Shown here: in pieces, positions 42,663 to 51,615 of the stretch | How the letters are laid out: each line of letters begins with the position of its first letter | How positions within the stretch are numbered: the stretch's first letter is position 1 | Source of the DNA: Modestobacter sp. VKM Ac-2985 | GTDB taxonomy: Bacteria; Actinomycetota; Actinomycetes; Mycobacteriales; Geodermatophilaceae | Assembly: GCF_026967925.1 (NCBI RefSeq) | Contig: NZ_JAPVBI010000001.1 | Span: 1,145,613 to 1,209,612, forward strand | Length of the DNA stretch: 64,000 bases | Direction of reading: 5' to 3' | Notes under the pieces: model-generated | Seen by the model: only the letters and a program-made list of their open reading frames with translations | The model's database searches: none | What the model was told of the DNA's origin: nothing | Made by a program: the position numbers and the translations under genes

Positions 42663-43865
42663 GTGGGTTCTCTGCAGGCGAGACGGATCGCGGCACTGCT
42701 CATCGCGGCGTTGCTCGCCGTGCTGGCGGGTTGTTCGGGGTCGTCGTCCGAGAGCTCCCCGGACGAGGAGGCAGCGGCACCGACCGTGGCTGCCGCGTCG
42801 GTGTCGGTGGACCTGGCCGACGGCGCCGTCGACGTCGCACCGACCGCCCCGCTGCAGGTCACGGTCACCGGCGGCGAGCTGGGGGAGGTCACGGTCGCCG
42901 ACGACGCCGGTGCCGAGGTCGCGGGCAGCGTCGAACCCGAGCCGGCCGACCCGTCGACCGTCGTCTGGACGCCGGAGACCGAGCTGGACTACGGCACGAG
43001 CTACACGGTGACCGCGACCGCCGCCAACGCCTCCGCCGAGGAGACGACCACGACGTCGTCCTTCACCACGGTGACCCCGGAGACGCTGTCCACCCCGGGC
43101 ATCGGCCCGCTGGACGGCACCACCGTGGGGGTCGGCATGCCGATCCGGGTGTTCTTCGACGAGCCGGTCGCCGACCAGGCCGAGGTGGAGCGCCACCTGC
43201 TGGTCACCAGCAGCACGCCCACCGACGGGGTGTGGAACTGGGTGCGCGATGACGAGGTGCACTTCCGGCCCTCCACCTACTGGCCGGCCGACACCGAGGT
43301 GACCCTGGAGGCCGACCTCTACGGGGTCGACTTCGGCGAGGGCGTCTGGGGTGAGAAGGACCGCACCATCTCCTTCAGCGTGGGCGAGCGGCACGTCTCC
43401 GTCGCCGACGCCGCGGCCCACACCCTGACCGTCCAGGACGGTGACCAGCTCGTGCAGACCTTCCCGATGAGCGCCGGCGACGCAGAGAACCCGACGCACA
43501 ACGGTGCGCACGTCGTCCTGGAGAAGTTCGCCGACATCACCATGGACTCCTCCACGTTCGGCCTGGCCGTCGACGCACCCGGCGGCTACCGCACCGACGT
43601 CCAGTACGCGACGCGCATCTCCAACAACGGCGAGTTCGTGCACGCCGCCCCGTGGTCGCTGGCCGACCAGGGCTCGCGGAACGTGAGCCACGGCTGCATC
43701 AACCTGGCCACCGAGAACGCGAAGTGGTTCTACGACTTCTCCCAGCCCGGGGACGTCGTCGAGGTCGTCAACTCGATCGGCGGCACCCTCACCGTCGCCG
43801 ACGGCGACATCTACGACTGGGCCATCCCGTGGGAGGAGTGGACGGCCGGCAGCGCGCTGTCCTGA
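42663..43865 (+). CDS. L,D-transpeptidase lipoprotein (LdtMt2-like)
   Basis: A 400-residue exported enzyme. The signal peptide has RR, a hydrophobic core IAALLIAALLAVL and lipobox LAGC, giving a lipid-anchored protein. Two Ig-like domains (about 45-150 and 150-255) precede the YkuD catalytic domain (about 260-385), whose active site is SHGCINLATENAKWF with the nucleophilic Cys and HGxxN context. It makes 3-3 peptidoglycan crosslinks, as in mycobacterial Ldts. GTG 42663 has GGGGGCAGG upstream and places the signal peptide correctly; ATG 42585 would add 26 residues ahead of it. Confidence 0.92.
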   Translation: MGSLQARRIAALLIAALLAVLAGCSGSSSESSPDEEAAAPTVAAASVSVDLADGAVDVAPTAPLQVTVTGGELGEVTVADDAGAEVAGSVEPEPADPSTVVWTPETELDYGTSYTVTATAANASAEETTTTSSFTTVTPETLSTPGIGPLDGTTVGVGMPIRVFFDEPVADQAEVERHLLVTSSTPTDGVWNWVRDDEVHFRPSTYWPADTEVTLEADLYGVDFGEGVWGEKDRTISFSVGERHVSVADAAAHTLTVQDGDQLVQTFPMSAGDAENPTHNGAHVVLEKFADITMDSSTFGLAVDAPGGYRTDVQYATRISNNGEFVHAAPWSLADQGSRNVSHGCINLATENAKWFYDFSQPGDVVEVVNSIGGTLTVADGDIYDWAIPWEEWTAGSALS

Positions 43866-43876
43866 CCTGAGCCGGG

Positions 43877-44419
43877 TCAGCGCCACACGTCGTGCTCCGG
43901 CTCCTCCGCCCGACCTGCCGTCAGGGCGACGACCACCGACTCCGCGGCCCGGTAGACCGTCAGCGCGACCGCGATCACCACCGCCGGCGGGACGACGATC
44001 GGTGTGGCCAGCACCGACAGGGCCAGCACCCGCGGGGCGTCGAGCCACCAGCCCGCCCGGCGCACCGGGTCGGCCAGGGCGCCCCAGCGAACGCCGCACC
44101 ACATCAGCCACCGGCGCAGCGGCGGCACCCCGAGCTCGCGCATCACCCGCCGGAACACCCCGTCGGCGTCCCGGGCCGAGAGCACCCCGGTGGGCACCCC
44201 GACGTCGGTCAGCCAGTCGTGCAGGACGGCGGCTGGGGTGTACCGACCCGAGCGTGGGAAGAGCCACACCACGATGCGGGGCACCGAGGCGAAGTCGGTC
44301 CGGAAGCCGGGCGGGACGACGAAGGTGTCCTGGTCACCGCGGTAGACCAGCGGCGCCAGCACCTCCCACGAGGTGTCGGTGGCCCGGCGCACGGTCAGGG
44401 CGAGGGAGTCGAAGGGCAC
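43877..44419 (-). CDS. DUF1353 domain-containing protein
   Basis: A 180-residue protein. The N-terminal 110 residues match the DUF1353 family: VYRGDQDTFVVPPGFRTDFA, SVPRIVVWLFPRSGRYTPAA, VLHDWLTD and FRRVMRELG. The conserved His-Asp pair in VLHDWL suggests a phage- or peptidase-related fold, but function is unproven. A hydrophobic stretch near 133-155 (LALSVLATPIVVPPAVVIAV) could anchor it to the membrane. GTG 44419 follows GGGGGAAG. It converges on the L,D-transpeptidase gene 11 bp away. Confidence 0.8.
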   Translation of the reverse strand: MPFDSLALTVRRATDTSWEVLAPLVYRGDQDTFVVPPGFRTDFASVPRIVVWLFPRSGRYTPAAVLHDWLTDVGVPTGVLSARDADGVFRRVMRELGVPPLRRWLMWCGVRWGALADPVRRAGWWLDAPRVLALSVLATPIVVPPAVVIAVALTVYRAAESVVVALTAGRAEEPEHDVWR

Positions 44420-44554
44420 CGCCGCAGCTTCCCCCCGCTCGCCGTCCCCGACACCCGCCCACGCTGGTCCCGGCCGAGGCGGGTGATGAGGTGACCGGGT
44501 GAGCGCAGTGTGGGGCAGGCGAGGCGGTCCGGCGATGCACGGCAGGGAGGCCCG

Positions 44555-44911
44555 GTGAACCGGTGGCTGTGGCTGGCCGGGGCCATCCTCGTCGAGGTCG
44601 CCGCCACGCTGTCCCTGCGGGCAGCCGTCGAGCAGGCGGCCTGGTACCTGCCCGTGGTCGTCGGCTACGTCGCCTCGTTCATCCTCCTGGCCGGCACGCT
44701 GCGCCGGGGGATGGCCATCGGCGTCGCCTACGGCATCTGGGCTGCCAGTGGGGTCGTGCTCACGGCCGTCGCCGCCGCCTTCCTGTTCGGTGAGGCGCTG
44801 ACCCCGCTGATGGGCCTCGGCTTCGTGGTCATCGTCGCCGGGGTCCTGCTGGTGGAGCTCGGGTCGCACCGCGCCGAGCGCGCCCTCGCGGGGCCGGGGG
44901 AGGGTCGGTGA
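44555..44911 (+). CDS. SMR-family multidrug efflux subunit (first of a pair)
   Basis: A 118-residue, four-helix small multidrug resistance protein. The membrane-embedded Glu of helix 1 is in LWLAGAILVEVAATLSLRAA. GMAIGVAYGIWAASGVVLTA gives the helix 3 region, and FVVIVAGVLLVELGSH gives helix 4. The start is GTG 44555 behind GGGAGG; an upstream ATG in frame would add a non-family extension. It overlaps the second SMR gene by 4 bp, so the products probably form a heterodimeric drug/H+ antiporter of the EbrAB/YkkCD kind. The substrate is unknown. Confidence 0.88.
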   Translation: MNRWLWLAGAILVEVAATLSLRAAVEQAAWYLPVVVGYVASFILLAGTLRRGMAIGVAYGIWAASGVVLTAVAAAFLFGEALTPLMGLGFVVIVAGVLLVELGSHRAERALAGPGEGR

Positions 44912-45228
44912 CCTGGGTCTTCCTCGCCGCCGCGATCGCCTGTGAAGTCGCTGCCACCATGTCGTTGCGCGCCTCGGAGGGCTTGCGCGACAAGCGCTGG
45001 GCCCCGCTGATCGTCCTGGGTTACCTGGCCTGCTTCACCTTCCTCACCCTCGCGCTGCGGGAAGGGCTGGCCATCGGGGTCGCCTACGGCATCTGGGCCG
45101 CCAGCGGCGTTGCCCTGACCGCGGTGATCGCGCACCTGCTCTTCCGTGACCCGCTCACCCGGACGATGGGCGCCGGGATCGCGCTCATCGCGGTGGGGGT
45201 GCTGCTCGTGGAGCTGGGAGCGCACTGA
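44908..45228 (+). CDS. SMR-family multidrug efflux subunit (second of a pair)
   Basis: A 106-residue partner of the preceding gene. It has the helix 1 Glu in VFLAAAIACEVAATMSLRAS, the same GLAIGVAYGIWAASGVALTA block and a C-terminal GIALIAVGVLLVELGAH. GTG 44908 sits inside the upstream stop (GTGA). The short difference in loop charges between the two proteins is what would be expected for opposite membrane topologies in a heterodimer; that is inference. A separate promoter for the metal sensor follows directly after its stop. Confidence 0.88.
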   Translation: MTWVFLAAAIACEVAATMSLRASEGLRDKRWAPLIVLGYLACFTFLTLALREGLAIGVAYGIWAASGVALTAVIAHLLFRDPLTRTMGAGIALIAVGVLLVELGAH

Positions 45229-45242
45229 AGGTCGCCTCTCGC

Positions 45243-45248
45243 TATCAT
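45243..45248 (+). promoter_or_regulatory. -10 element of a leaderless promoter for the metal-sensor operon
   Basis: TATCAT at 45243-45248 is a strong -10, 6 nt before GTG 45255, so the transcript should start on or next to the start codon. The -35 would lie within the end of the SMR gene. An ArsR-type dimer bound here would block initiation. Confidence 0.65.
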
Positions 45249-45254
45249 CGCCGC

Positions 45255-45652
45255 GTGGCGATGGGAGACGGGGGCGACGCAGCCGTGCTGACGCCGGCGG
45301 GTGGGCCGGCTCCTCCGGTCGACGAGGCCGCGGCGTTGACCGTGGCGGCGTGCATGTTCCGCAGCCTGGGCGACCCGACCCGGCTGGCGATCGTGCGGCA
45401 CCTGACCCTCGGCGAGCACAAGGTCGTGACGCTGACCGAACACCTGGGCCTGGCGCAGTCCACCGTGTCGGCGCACCTGTCCTGCCTGCGCGACTGCGGG
45501 CTGGTCACCTCCCGGCCACAGGGGCGGGCCTCGATGTGGTCGCTGACGACCGCCCCGGAGCTGCTGGCGCTGCTGGCCGCCGCCGAGGGGCTGCTCGCCG
45601 CCACCGGCGATGCGGTCGCGCTGTGCCCCACCTACGGCGAGAGCGGTCGGGC

Positions 45653-45656
<4 letters not shown>
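45255..45656 (+). CDS. ArsR/SmtB-family metal sensor, CmtR-like
   Basis: A 133-residue winged-helix repressor. The helix-turn-helix segment is VTLTEHLGLAQSTVSAHLSC. The metal site pattern is Cys in HLSCLRDCGLV (C-x3-C in the recognition helix) plus a C-terminal Cys in VALCPTYGE, the ligand set of mycobacterial CmtR for Cd(II)/Pb(II). An aminoterminal extension of about 30 residues is unusual. The start may be GTG 45255 or ATG 45261. It overlaps the cation-exporter gene by 4 bp, so it most likely represses that operon until metal binds. Confidence 0.87.
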
Positions 45657-46318
<662 letters not shown>

Positions 46319-46376
46319 CGAGATGCACGCCGGCTGACCTCCGCCCCGGCTCCTCGGGCACGCGCGGCTGCCGGGC

Positions 46377-46868
46377 TCAGGTCGGCTTGATCAGGCAGGC
46401 CCAGATGAACTTGCAGTCTGCCTCGTAGTGGACCCCGTGGTCTGCGGTGAGATCAGCGATCACGTAGAGGCCGTAGCCGCCTTGCCCTGCGGGGCGTTCC
46501 CTGGCCGGTGTCGGTGGTCGCTCCGGAGCACCGTCGCTGACGATGACGATCCACCGGCCCTCGTCGTCACCGATGTGCAGGCGGGAGGGTGGTGACCCGT
46601 GGCGCAACGCGTTGGACGTCAGTTCGTCGATGACCAGGACGGCCCGCTCGACGGCGTCCTCGGCCGCGGCGTCCACGCCCTCGGCCGGCCCTGGGTCCAG
46701 CGACGAGAGCAGGAACGCCGTGACCTGCCTGCGCACCCTGCTCAGGTCGCGGAGCGAAGCCAGTTGCAGGGAGAGGCGGGTGTCCGCTCCGGCCGGGACG
46801 GGGCTGTCCTCTCGCCAGGAGGCCAGCGCCTCGGCGTACTCGGCCGGAGTCTGCGTGGGGCCGCTCAC
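46377..46868 (-). CDS. RsbW-like anti-sigma serine kinase (HATPase)
   Basis: A 163-residue GHKL ATPase. The N-box is ERAVLVIDELTSNALRHGSP, followed by IVIVSDGAPERPPTP and the G-box GQGGYGLYVIADLT; the C-terminal DHGVHYEADCKFIWACLI closes the fold. Such single-domain kinases bind or phosphorylate anti-sigma antagonists or sigma factors. GTG 46868 overlaps the stop of the upstream phosphatase gene (GTGA). The two therefore act as opposing members of one partner-switching unit. Confidence 0.87.
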   Translation of the reverse strand: MSGPTQTPAEYAEALASWREDSPVPAGADTRLSLQLASLRDLSRVRRQVTAFLLSSLDPGPAEGVDAAAEDAVERAVLVIDELTSNALRHGSPPSRLHIGDDEGRWIVIVSDGAPERPPTPARERPAGQGGYGLYVIADLTADHGVHYEADCKFIWACLIKPT

Positions 46869-48709
46869 GGTTCCCTCCTGTGCTGGCGCGGGACGGTGCC
46901 CCGGTGCAGCCGGACGGCGACCAGCGCGACGTCGTCCGCGGGGCGGTCGTCGACCAGCTGCCCGAGCAGCTGGTCGCACAGCTCGTCGAGCGGCAGGTGC
47001 GCCAGTTCACCGGCCAGGCGGTGGAGTCGGCACACCCCGGTGTCGATGTCGCTGCCGGGACGTTCGACCAGGCCGTCGGTGTACAGCAGCACCGTGGCTC
47101 CGGGCGGGAGCTCGACGACGACCTGGCTGCGGGAGCTGGCGCGGTCGACGCCCAGCATGAGGCGGCCCGAGGTCTCGGGCACGTCGATCAGCGCACCGGT
47201 GGCGTCCAGGACCATCGGCCTCGGGTGCCCGGCGCTGGCCCAGCACAGCCGGGCGACCCCGCGGGTGACCTCCTCCGCGGTCTGCTCCAGCCGCCCCAAC
47301 CCGACGGTGGCGTACGTGTGCAGGCCGAGCTGCGCGACCGCGGCGTCCAGGGAGTCGAGCACCTGCGCCGGTCCCGCCTCGCCGGTGAGCGCGATCCCGC
47401 GGAGCAGGCTGCGCAGCTGTCCCATGGTCGCCGCGGCAGTGATGTCGTGGCCGACGACGTCACCGATGACCAGGTCCACCGCCCCGTCGGCCTGCAGGAA
47501 GGCGTCGTACCAGTCCCCGCCCACCTGTCCGGCATCGGTGGCCGGCAGGTAGCGGACCGCGACCTGGCAGTGGTCGGGCAGGACGGGCTCGCTGAGCATG
47601 CTGCGCTGGAGCTCTTCGGCGAGCTGGCGGCTGCGCTCCGCCGAGCGTCGCTCGACGGCCAGTCGCTGCAGCCGGTCCAGGGCCTGCGCACACTGGGACG
47701 CGAAGGCACGTACCAGCTCGACCTCCTCGGGTGAGGCGGTCCGCTCCACCGCGCGGCCGGCGGCCAGCGACCCCAGCAACCGGCCGGCGGAGGACAGCGG
47801 GACGGTGGTCCAGGACCGAGGCCCGGTGACCTCCAACGCCTGCCGCACGTCGAGCGGCCAGGCGCTGGCGTCGGCCAGGTCCGCGTGGGACACGGGCTCA
47901 CCGGTGCGGGCCACCTCTGCGGCGGGCAGCCGGCTGTCCAGGTCGATCGAGGCGAACCGCAGCTGCGCCCCCGCACCCAGTGACGGCATCAGCATGAGGT
48001 GGACGACGTCGTGCTCGTCGTCGCGCAACGCGATCGCGCCGCTGTCCGCGCCGATCGCGGCCAGGCCCGCGCCGGTCAGGGAGCCGGTGACCTCCTCGAC
48101 CGTCTCCGCGCTCGCCAGCCGGAGCACCACCTGCGCCATCGCGGTCAGCCGGCTGGTCGCCGCCTCCCGTGCCGCCAGCGCCGCCTGCAGCTCCTGCGTG
48201 CGGGCGAACAGGTCCGCCTCCAGCCCGTCGAGCCGGGCCCAGCTGCCGTCCTCCCTGCCTTCGCTGATCCGTTCCCGTTCGGCGAGGTACTCCGAGACGT
48301 CCTCCACCCGCTGGAGCACCAGACGGGTCTGGCCGGCCGCGTCCAGGACCGGTGCACTGATCAACGACCAGGCGCGCGGAACCGGGCGCCCTGTGCTCCG
48401 GTCGACCACGTGGTACCGGAACAGCGGCATGTGGTCGGGGACGCCGTTGTCCCGGGCGCGCTCGAACGAGGTCTGCAGCGGGTTGACGCCGTCGGCGTCC
48501 AGCGTGTCCGGGGCCGGGGGGAACGCGTCGAAGACGTAGCGGCCGATCAGCTCCTCGCGGGTGCGGCCCAGCAGCGTCAGGTACGCCGGATTCGCCTCCA
48601 CGATGACCAGGTCGGTGTCCATGACCAGGTACGCGGTGGGGAGCGCGGTGAAGATCGCGGCGAAGTCCTCAGCCGTGACGCGATCTCGGTCACTCGCGCC
48701 CGAACCCAT
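46865..48709 (-). CDS. PAS-GAF-PP2C (RsbU-like) phosphatase
   Basis: A 614-residue signalling protein. A PAS domain (about 15-145; LVIVEANPAYLTLLGRTREE), a coiled-coil linker (EADLFARTQELQAALAAREA), a GAF domain (about 200-355) and a SpoIIE/PP2C phosphatase (about 375-605; VGGDWYDAF, VIGDVVGHDI, WASAGHPRP, LLYTDGLVE, DDVALVAV) are visible. It should dephosphorylate an antagonist protein in a stress-sigma switch. ATG 48709 follows GGGGGGACAG; an upstream ATG at 48784 is possible. It is coupled to the anti-sigma kinase downstream. Confidence 0.9.
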   Translation of the reverse strand: MGSGASDRDRVTAEDFAAIFTALPTAYLVMDTDLVIVEANPAYLTLLGRTREELIGRYVFDAFPPAPDTLDADGVNPLQTSFERARDNGVPDHMPLFRYHVVDRSTGRPVPRAWSLISAPVLDAAGQTRLVLQRVEDVSEYLAERERISEGREDGSWARLDGLEADLFARTQELQAALAAREAATSRLTAMAQVVLRLASAETVEEVTGSLTGAGLAAIGADSGAIALRDDEHDVVHLMLMPSLGAGAQLRFASIDLDSRLPAAEVARTGEPVSHADLADASAWPLDVRQALEVTGPRSWTTVPLSSAGRLLGSLAAGRAVERTASPEEVELVRAFASQCAQALDRLQRLAVERRSAERSRQLAEELQRSMLSEPVLPDHCQVAVRYLPATDAGQVGGDWYDAFLQADGAVDLVIGDVVGHDITAAATMGQLRSLLRGIALTGEAGPAQVLDSLDAAVAQLGLHTYATVGLGRLEQTAEEVTRGVARLCWASAGHPRPMVLDATGALIDVPETSGRLMLGVDRASSRSQVVVELPPGATVLLYTDGLVERPGSDIDTGVCRLHRLAGELAHLPLDELCDQLLGQLVDDRPADDVALVAVRLHRGTVPRQHRREP

Positions 48710-48858
48710 CTGTCCCCCCACCGAACGCAGTCTCCGGGAAGGGTGCAGCACCTGCGCCCGGCTGGACGATCCATCATGAGGCATCTGCCTCCCCCGGGCG
48801 GCCGGCCACCCCCCGGAGGTGGTCCGCGGGGCGTGGTCGAGGGCCCTCCGCCGGTGCG

Positions 48859-48883
48859 ACCGACCGTCTCCCGGACGGTCGGT
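48859..48883 (-). terminator. 10-bp hairpin after the DUF2306 gene
   Basis: ACCGACCGTC (48859-48868) and GACGGTCGGT (48874-48883) pair perfectly around TCCCG, ending 1 nt from the DUF2306 stop. It should end the two-component/DUF2306 transcript and separates it from the phosphatase gene. Confidence 0.65.
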
Positions 48884-48884
48884 G

Positions 48885-49580
48885 TCAGTGGATCTCCCCG
48901 GCCGGCGCGGCGCGGGGCCCGACGACCGGGACCGGCCGCGGCCGGTTCGCCCGACGGCGGATCAGCCACTCGGCGACGCCCAGGTTGAGCAGCCAGCCGG
49001 CGCCCATGGCCAGGGCCTCGGCGGTCGGCCCCGGCTCGCCGGCGACGAGGAACACGGCGGCGGCGGTGAACACCTGCGTCCCCGCGCCGACGCCGAGGGC
49101 GTAGCTGCGCAACATCCAGGCCCGGTGCCGCGGGACGTCCCGGCGCAGGACGGCGGCGATGCCGAGCCCGAGGGCGGCGGCCATCCCGATCCCCGCCGCG
49201 GCACGGAAGGCGGTCAGCAGCCCGGCGTCGGCCTCGGTGATCGTCAGCGTCAGCCACAGCCCGGTGAGCGCGGTGGCGAGGCCGGCGGGGGCCGCCAGTC
49301 GTCCCGTCGTGCGGTGCCAGCGGGGCCGCGGACCGCGGGTGCCGGGGACGAACTGGACGGCGCCGACGACGGTGAAGAGGAGCGCGCTGACGATGTGCAG
49401 CACCAGGGGTGTCGGCGTGGCCGCGGAGTGCGGCGCCTCGGGCAGGACCGCCGCTCCGCCGGAGAGCTCGACGAGGCGGGCGCCGCCGGCGGCGAGCGGC
49501 ACCAGGGCCAGGGCGATGAGCCCGGCGGGGACCAGCCACTGCCGCCGCGGGCGGGGTGTCGTACGGACTGCTGTCGTCAT
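48885..49580 (-). CDS. DUF2306 membrane protein
   Basis: A 231-residue membrane protein with about six helices (AGLIALALVPLAAGGARLVE; LHIVSALLFTVVGAVQFVPG; AAGLATALTGLWLTLTITEA; GMAAALGLGIAAVLRRDVPR; HRAWMLRSYALGVGAGTQVF; a last one near 195). The conserved His and HRxWMxRSYA features are those of the DUF2306 family. Function unknown; a quinone- or haem-binding role is only guessed from the conserved His. ATG 49580. The two-component genes are upstream on the same strand, separated by 88 bp with two hairpins. Confidence 0.82.
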   Translation of the reverse strand: MTTAVRTTPRPRRQWLVPAGLIALALVPLAAGGARLVELSGGAAVLPEAPHSAATPTPLVLHIVSALLFTVVGAVQFVPGTRGPRPRWHRTTGRLAAPAGLATALTGLWLTLTITEADAGLLTAFRAAAGIGMAAALGLGIAAVLRRDVPRHRAWMLRSYALGVGAGTQVFTAAAVFLVAGEPGPTAEALAMGAGWLLNLGVAEWLIRRRANRPRPVPVVGPRAAPAGEIH

Positions 49581-49594
49581 GCACCGGATCGTCG

Positions 49595-49638
49595 TGACCG
49601 CGGGGCCCGCGGTCATCGCCGGAAGGACCGGTTCCGGC
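49595..49638. repeat. Two adjacent inverted repeats upstream of the DUF2306 gene
   Basis: TGACCGCGGG-G-CCCGCGGTCA (49595-49615) is a perfect 21-nt palindrome, and GCCGGAA/TTCCGGC (49618-49638) with a 7-nt spacer lies next to it. They sit between the response regulator and DUF2306 genes. They could terminate the regulator transcript or bind the response regulator. Confidence 0.55.
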
Positions 49639-49668
49639 GTCGTACTTCCGGTGGATGGCCCGGGCGGG

Positions 49669-50340
49669 CTACCGGCCCGGGGCGCGTGGCGGGACGCGGT
49701 GCGTCTCGTGGGCCCAGATGGCGATCTCCACGCGGTTCCGTACGCCGAGCTTGGCCATGAGGCTGCCGACGTGCGTCTTCACCGTGCTCAGCGTGATGTG
49801 CAGCTCGCGGGCGATCTGGTCGTTCGACCGGCCTCGCGCGACGGCGGAGAGGACCTCCTCCTCACGGTCGGTGAGCCGGTCGAGGGGCTGAGCCGGGGGC
49901 GGGGCGGGCCCGGACCCGGCGAAGGCGTCGAGCAGCCGGCCGGTCACGCTGGGCGCGATCAGGGCGTCGCCCCGGGCGGCGGCGTGCACCGCCTGGGCGA
50001 GCAGGTCCGGGCCGGCGTCCTTGAGCAGGAAGCCCCGGGCCCCGGCACGCAGCGCGGCGTACACGTGCTCGTCCAGGTCGAAGGTGGTGATCACCACGAC
50101 GGGGACCGGGTCGGCGACGTCCGGCCCGGCGAGCCGGCGGGTGGCCTCCAGTCCGTCCGTGCCGGGCATGCGGATGTCGAGCAGGCAGACGTCGGGACGC
50201 ACCCGCCGGGCCAGCTCGACGGCCGCCTCGCCGTCCGCGGCCTCGCCCACGACCTCGATCCCGGGCTGGGCGTCGAGGATCATCCGCAGCCCGGTGCGCA
50301 CGATCTCCTGGTCGTCCGCGACCACCACCCGCACGGTCAT
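49669..50340 (-). CDS. NarL/FixJ-family response regulator
   Basis: A 223-residue regulator. The receiver domain (1-120) has the acidic pair in VVVADDQEIV, phospho-acceptor Asp in VCLLDIRMPG (about residue 54) and Lys in FLLKDAGPD. The C-terminal LuxR-type helix-turn-helix (about 155-215) has LTDREEEVLSAVARGRSNDQ and STVKTHVGSLMAKLGVRNR. It overlaps the histidine-kinase stop by 4 bp (ATGA), and DUF2306 follows. Likely regulated targets are its own operon and the downstream membrane gene. Confidence 0.92.
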   Translation of the reverse strand: MTVRVVVADDQEIVRTGLRMILDAQPGIEVVGEAADGEAAVELARRVRPDVCLLDIRMPGTDGLEATRRLAGPDVADPVPVVVITTFDLDEHVYAALRAGARGFLLKDAGPDLLAQAVHAAARGDALIAPSVTGRLLDAFAGSGPAPPPAQPLDRLTDREEEVLSAVARGRSNDQIARELHITLSTVKTHVGSLMAKLGVRNRVEIAIWAHETHRVPPRAPGR

Positions 50341-51467
50341 GCCGGTCCCCGGCGGGGGAGCGTCGCGGCGACCGTCCAGCCGCGCTCGGGCCCCGGCCCG
50401 GCCTCGAAGGTGCCGCCGAGCAGGTGGACCCGCTCGGCCATGCCACGGAGGCCGAAGCCGGTCCCGCCGGCGTGGGCGGGGCCGCCCTCGCCGTCGTCGT
50501 CGACCCGCAGGCGCACCCACGCACCGTCGACGACCACCCGCACGTCGACCCTGGTGGCGCACCGGGCGTGCCGCCGGGCGTTGGTGATCGACTCCTGCGC
50601 CAGTCGGTGGACCGCCGTCGCCACCGACGGGGAGACACCGGTGACCTCGCCGACGACCTGCACTGCGACGTCCGGCCCGTCGGGACCGCGCCAGGCCAGC
50701 GCCTGCAGGTCCGGGAGCCCGGGGGTCGGCGACAGCGTCGCGGGCTCGTCGTGGCGCAGCACGCGGACCATGCTGCGCATCTCGGTGAGCGTGCGCGCCG
50801 CCTCCGCCTCGATCAACCGCAGCGCCTCGGTGGCGGCATCCGGACGCGCGGCCGACGTGGCCAGCCCGGCCTGGGCGCGGATCGCGATGGCCGACACGTG
50901 GTGCGCCACGGTGTCGTGCAGGTCGCGGGCCAGGTCCTCCCGCTCCCGCGCGGCGACCTGGTCGAGCTCGCGGGCCCGGGCCCGGGCCCGGTAGCGGGCG
51001 GCCGCGCCCAGGGCGAGGGACGACAGCAGGACCGCCGCGCCGCCGAGGGCGTCACCGGGCGACGCCGAGCCCACGACCGCCGAGGAGGCGGCGCTCCCCA
51101 GGAGGACCACCAGCCCGTCGAGCGCCTCACGCCCCGAGCCCCACCGCAGCAGGGCGTAGGGCAGGACCAGCGTGACCGCGGCGGAGTACAGGCCCTCGTC
51201 GTCACCGGTCAGGACGGCGAGGAGGTGGAGGCACCCGAGGACGACGGCGAGGACGAGGAGCGGCCGCGCCCGGCGCCACGCCAGGAGCGGGACGAGCGCG
51301 CAGAGGACGGCGACCTGCAGCCAGCGGAACGGCAGGTCGGGCCGCAGGACGCCTTCGAGCACGGCCGAGGACGCCGCCAGGGCCACCAGCACCCAGTCCG
51401 GCCAGGCCCGGTCGGGTGGGTCCGGGGGTCTGGGCTCGTTCCAGAGCGAGCTCAGCGGCGCGTGCAC
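50337..51467 (-). CDS. NarL-type sensor histidine kinase
   Basis: A 376-residue membrane kinase. About five to six N-terminal helices (residues about 25-165, few periplasmic residues) are followed by HisKA_3 with the phospho-His in LARDLHDTVAHHVSAIAI and a GHKL ATPase with AQESITNARRHA, VDDDGEGGP and GTGFGLRGMAERV. There is no extended sensor domain, so it probably senses a membrane or envelope cue. GTG 51467. It is divergent from the TVP38-type gene with a 148-bp gap and coupled to the response regulator. Confidence 0.9.
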   Translation of the reverse strand: MHAPLSSLWNEPRPPDPPDRAWPDWVLVALAASSAVLEGVLRPDLPFRWLQVAVLCALVPLLAWRRARPLLVLAVVLGCLHLLAVLTGDDEGLYSAAVTLVLPYALLRWGSGREALDGLVVLLGSAASSAVVGSASPGDALGGAAVLLSSLALGAAARYRARARARELDQVAAREREDLARDLHDTVAHHVSAIAIRAQAGLATSAARPDAATEALRLIEAEAARTLTEMRSMVRVLRHDEPATLSPTPGLPDLQALAWRGPDGPDVAVQVVGEVTGVSPSVATAVHRLAQESITNARRHARCATRVDVRVVVDGAWVRLRVDDDGEGGPAHAGGTGFGLRGMAERVHLLGGTFEAGPGPERGWTVAATLPRRGPA

Positions 51468-51615
51468 CGGCTCACCGTACGAGTCCGGAGGCCGTGCGGT
51501 GATCAGCCGGAAGTACGAGACCAGCGACCTGATCGGGCCGCCGGTGGGGTGGACGACGGACCCCGGTCGCAGGTGAGCGAGCCCCCCGGCTCCGCGGAGC
51601 GTCAGGTCGTGTCTG

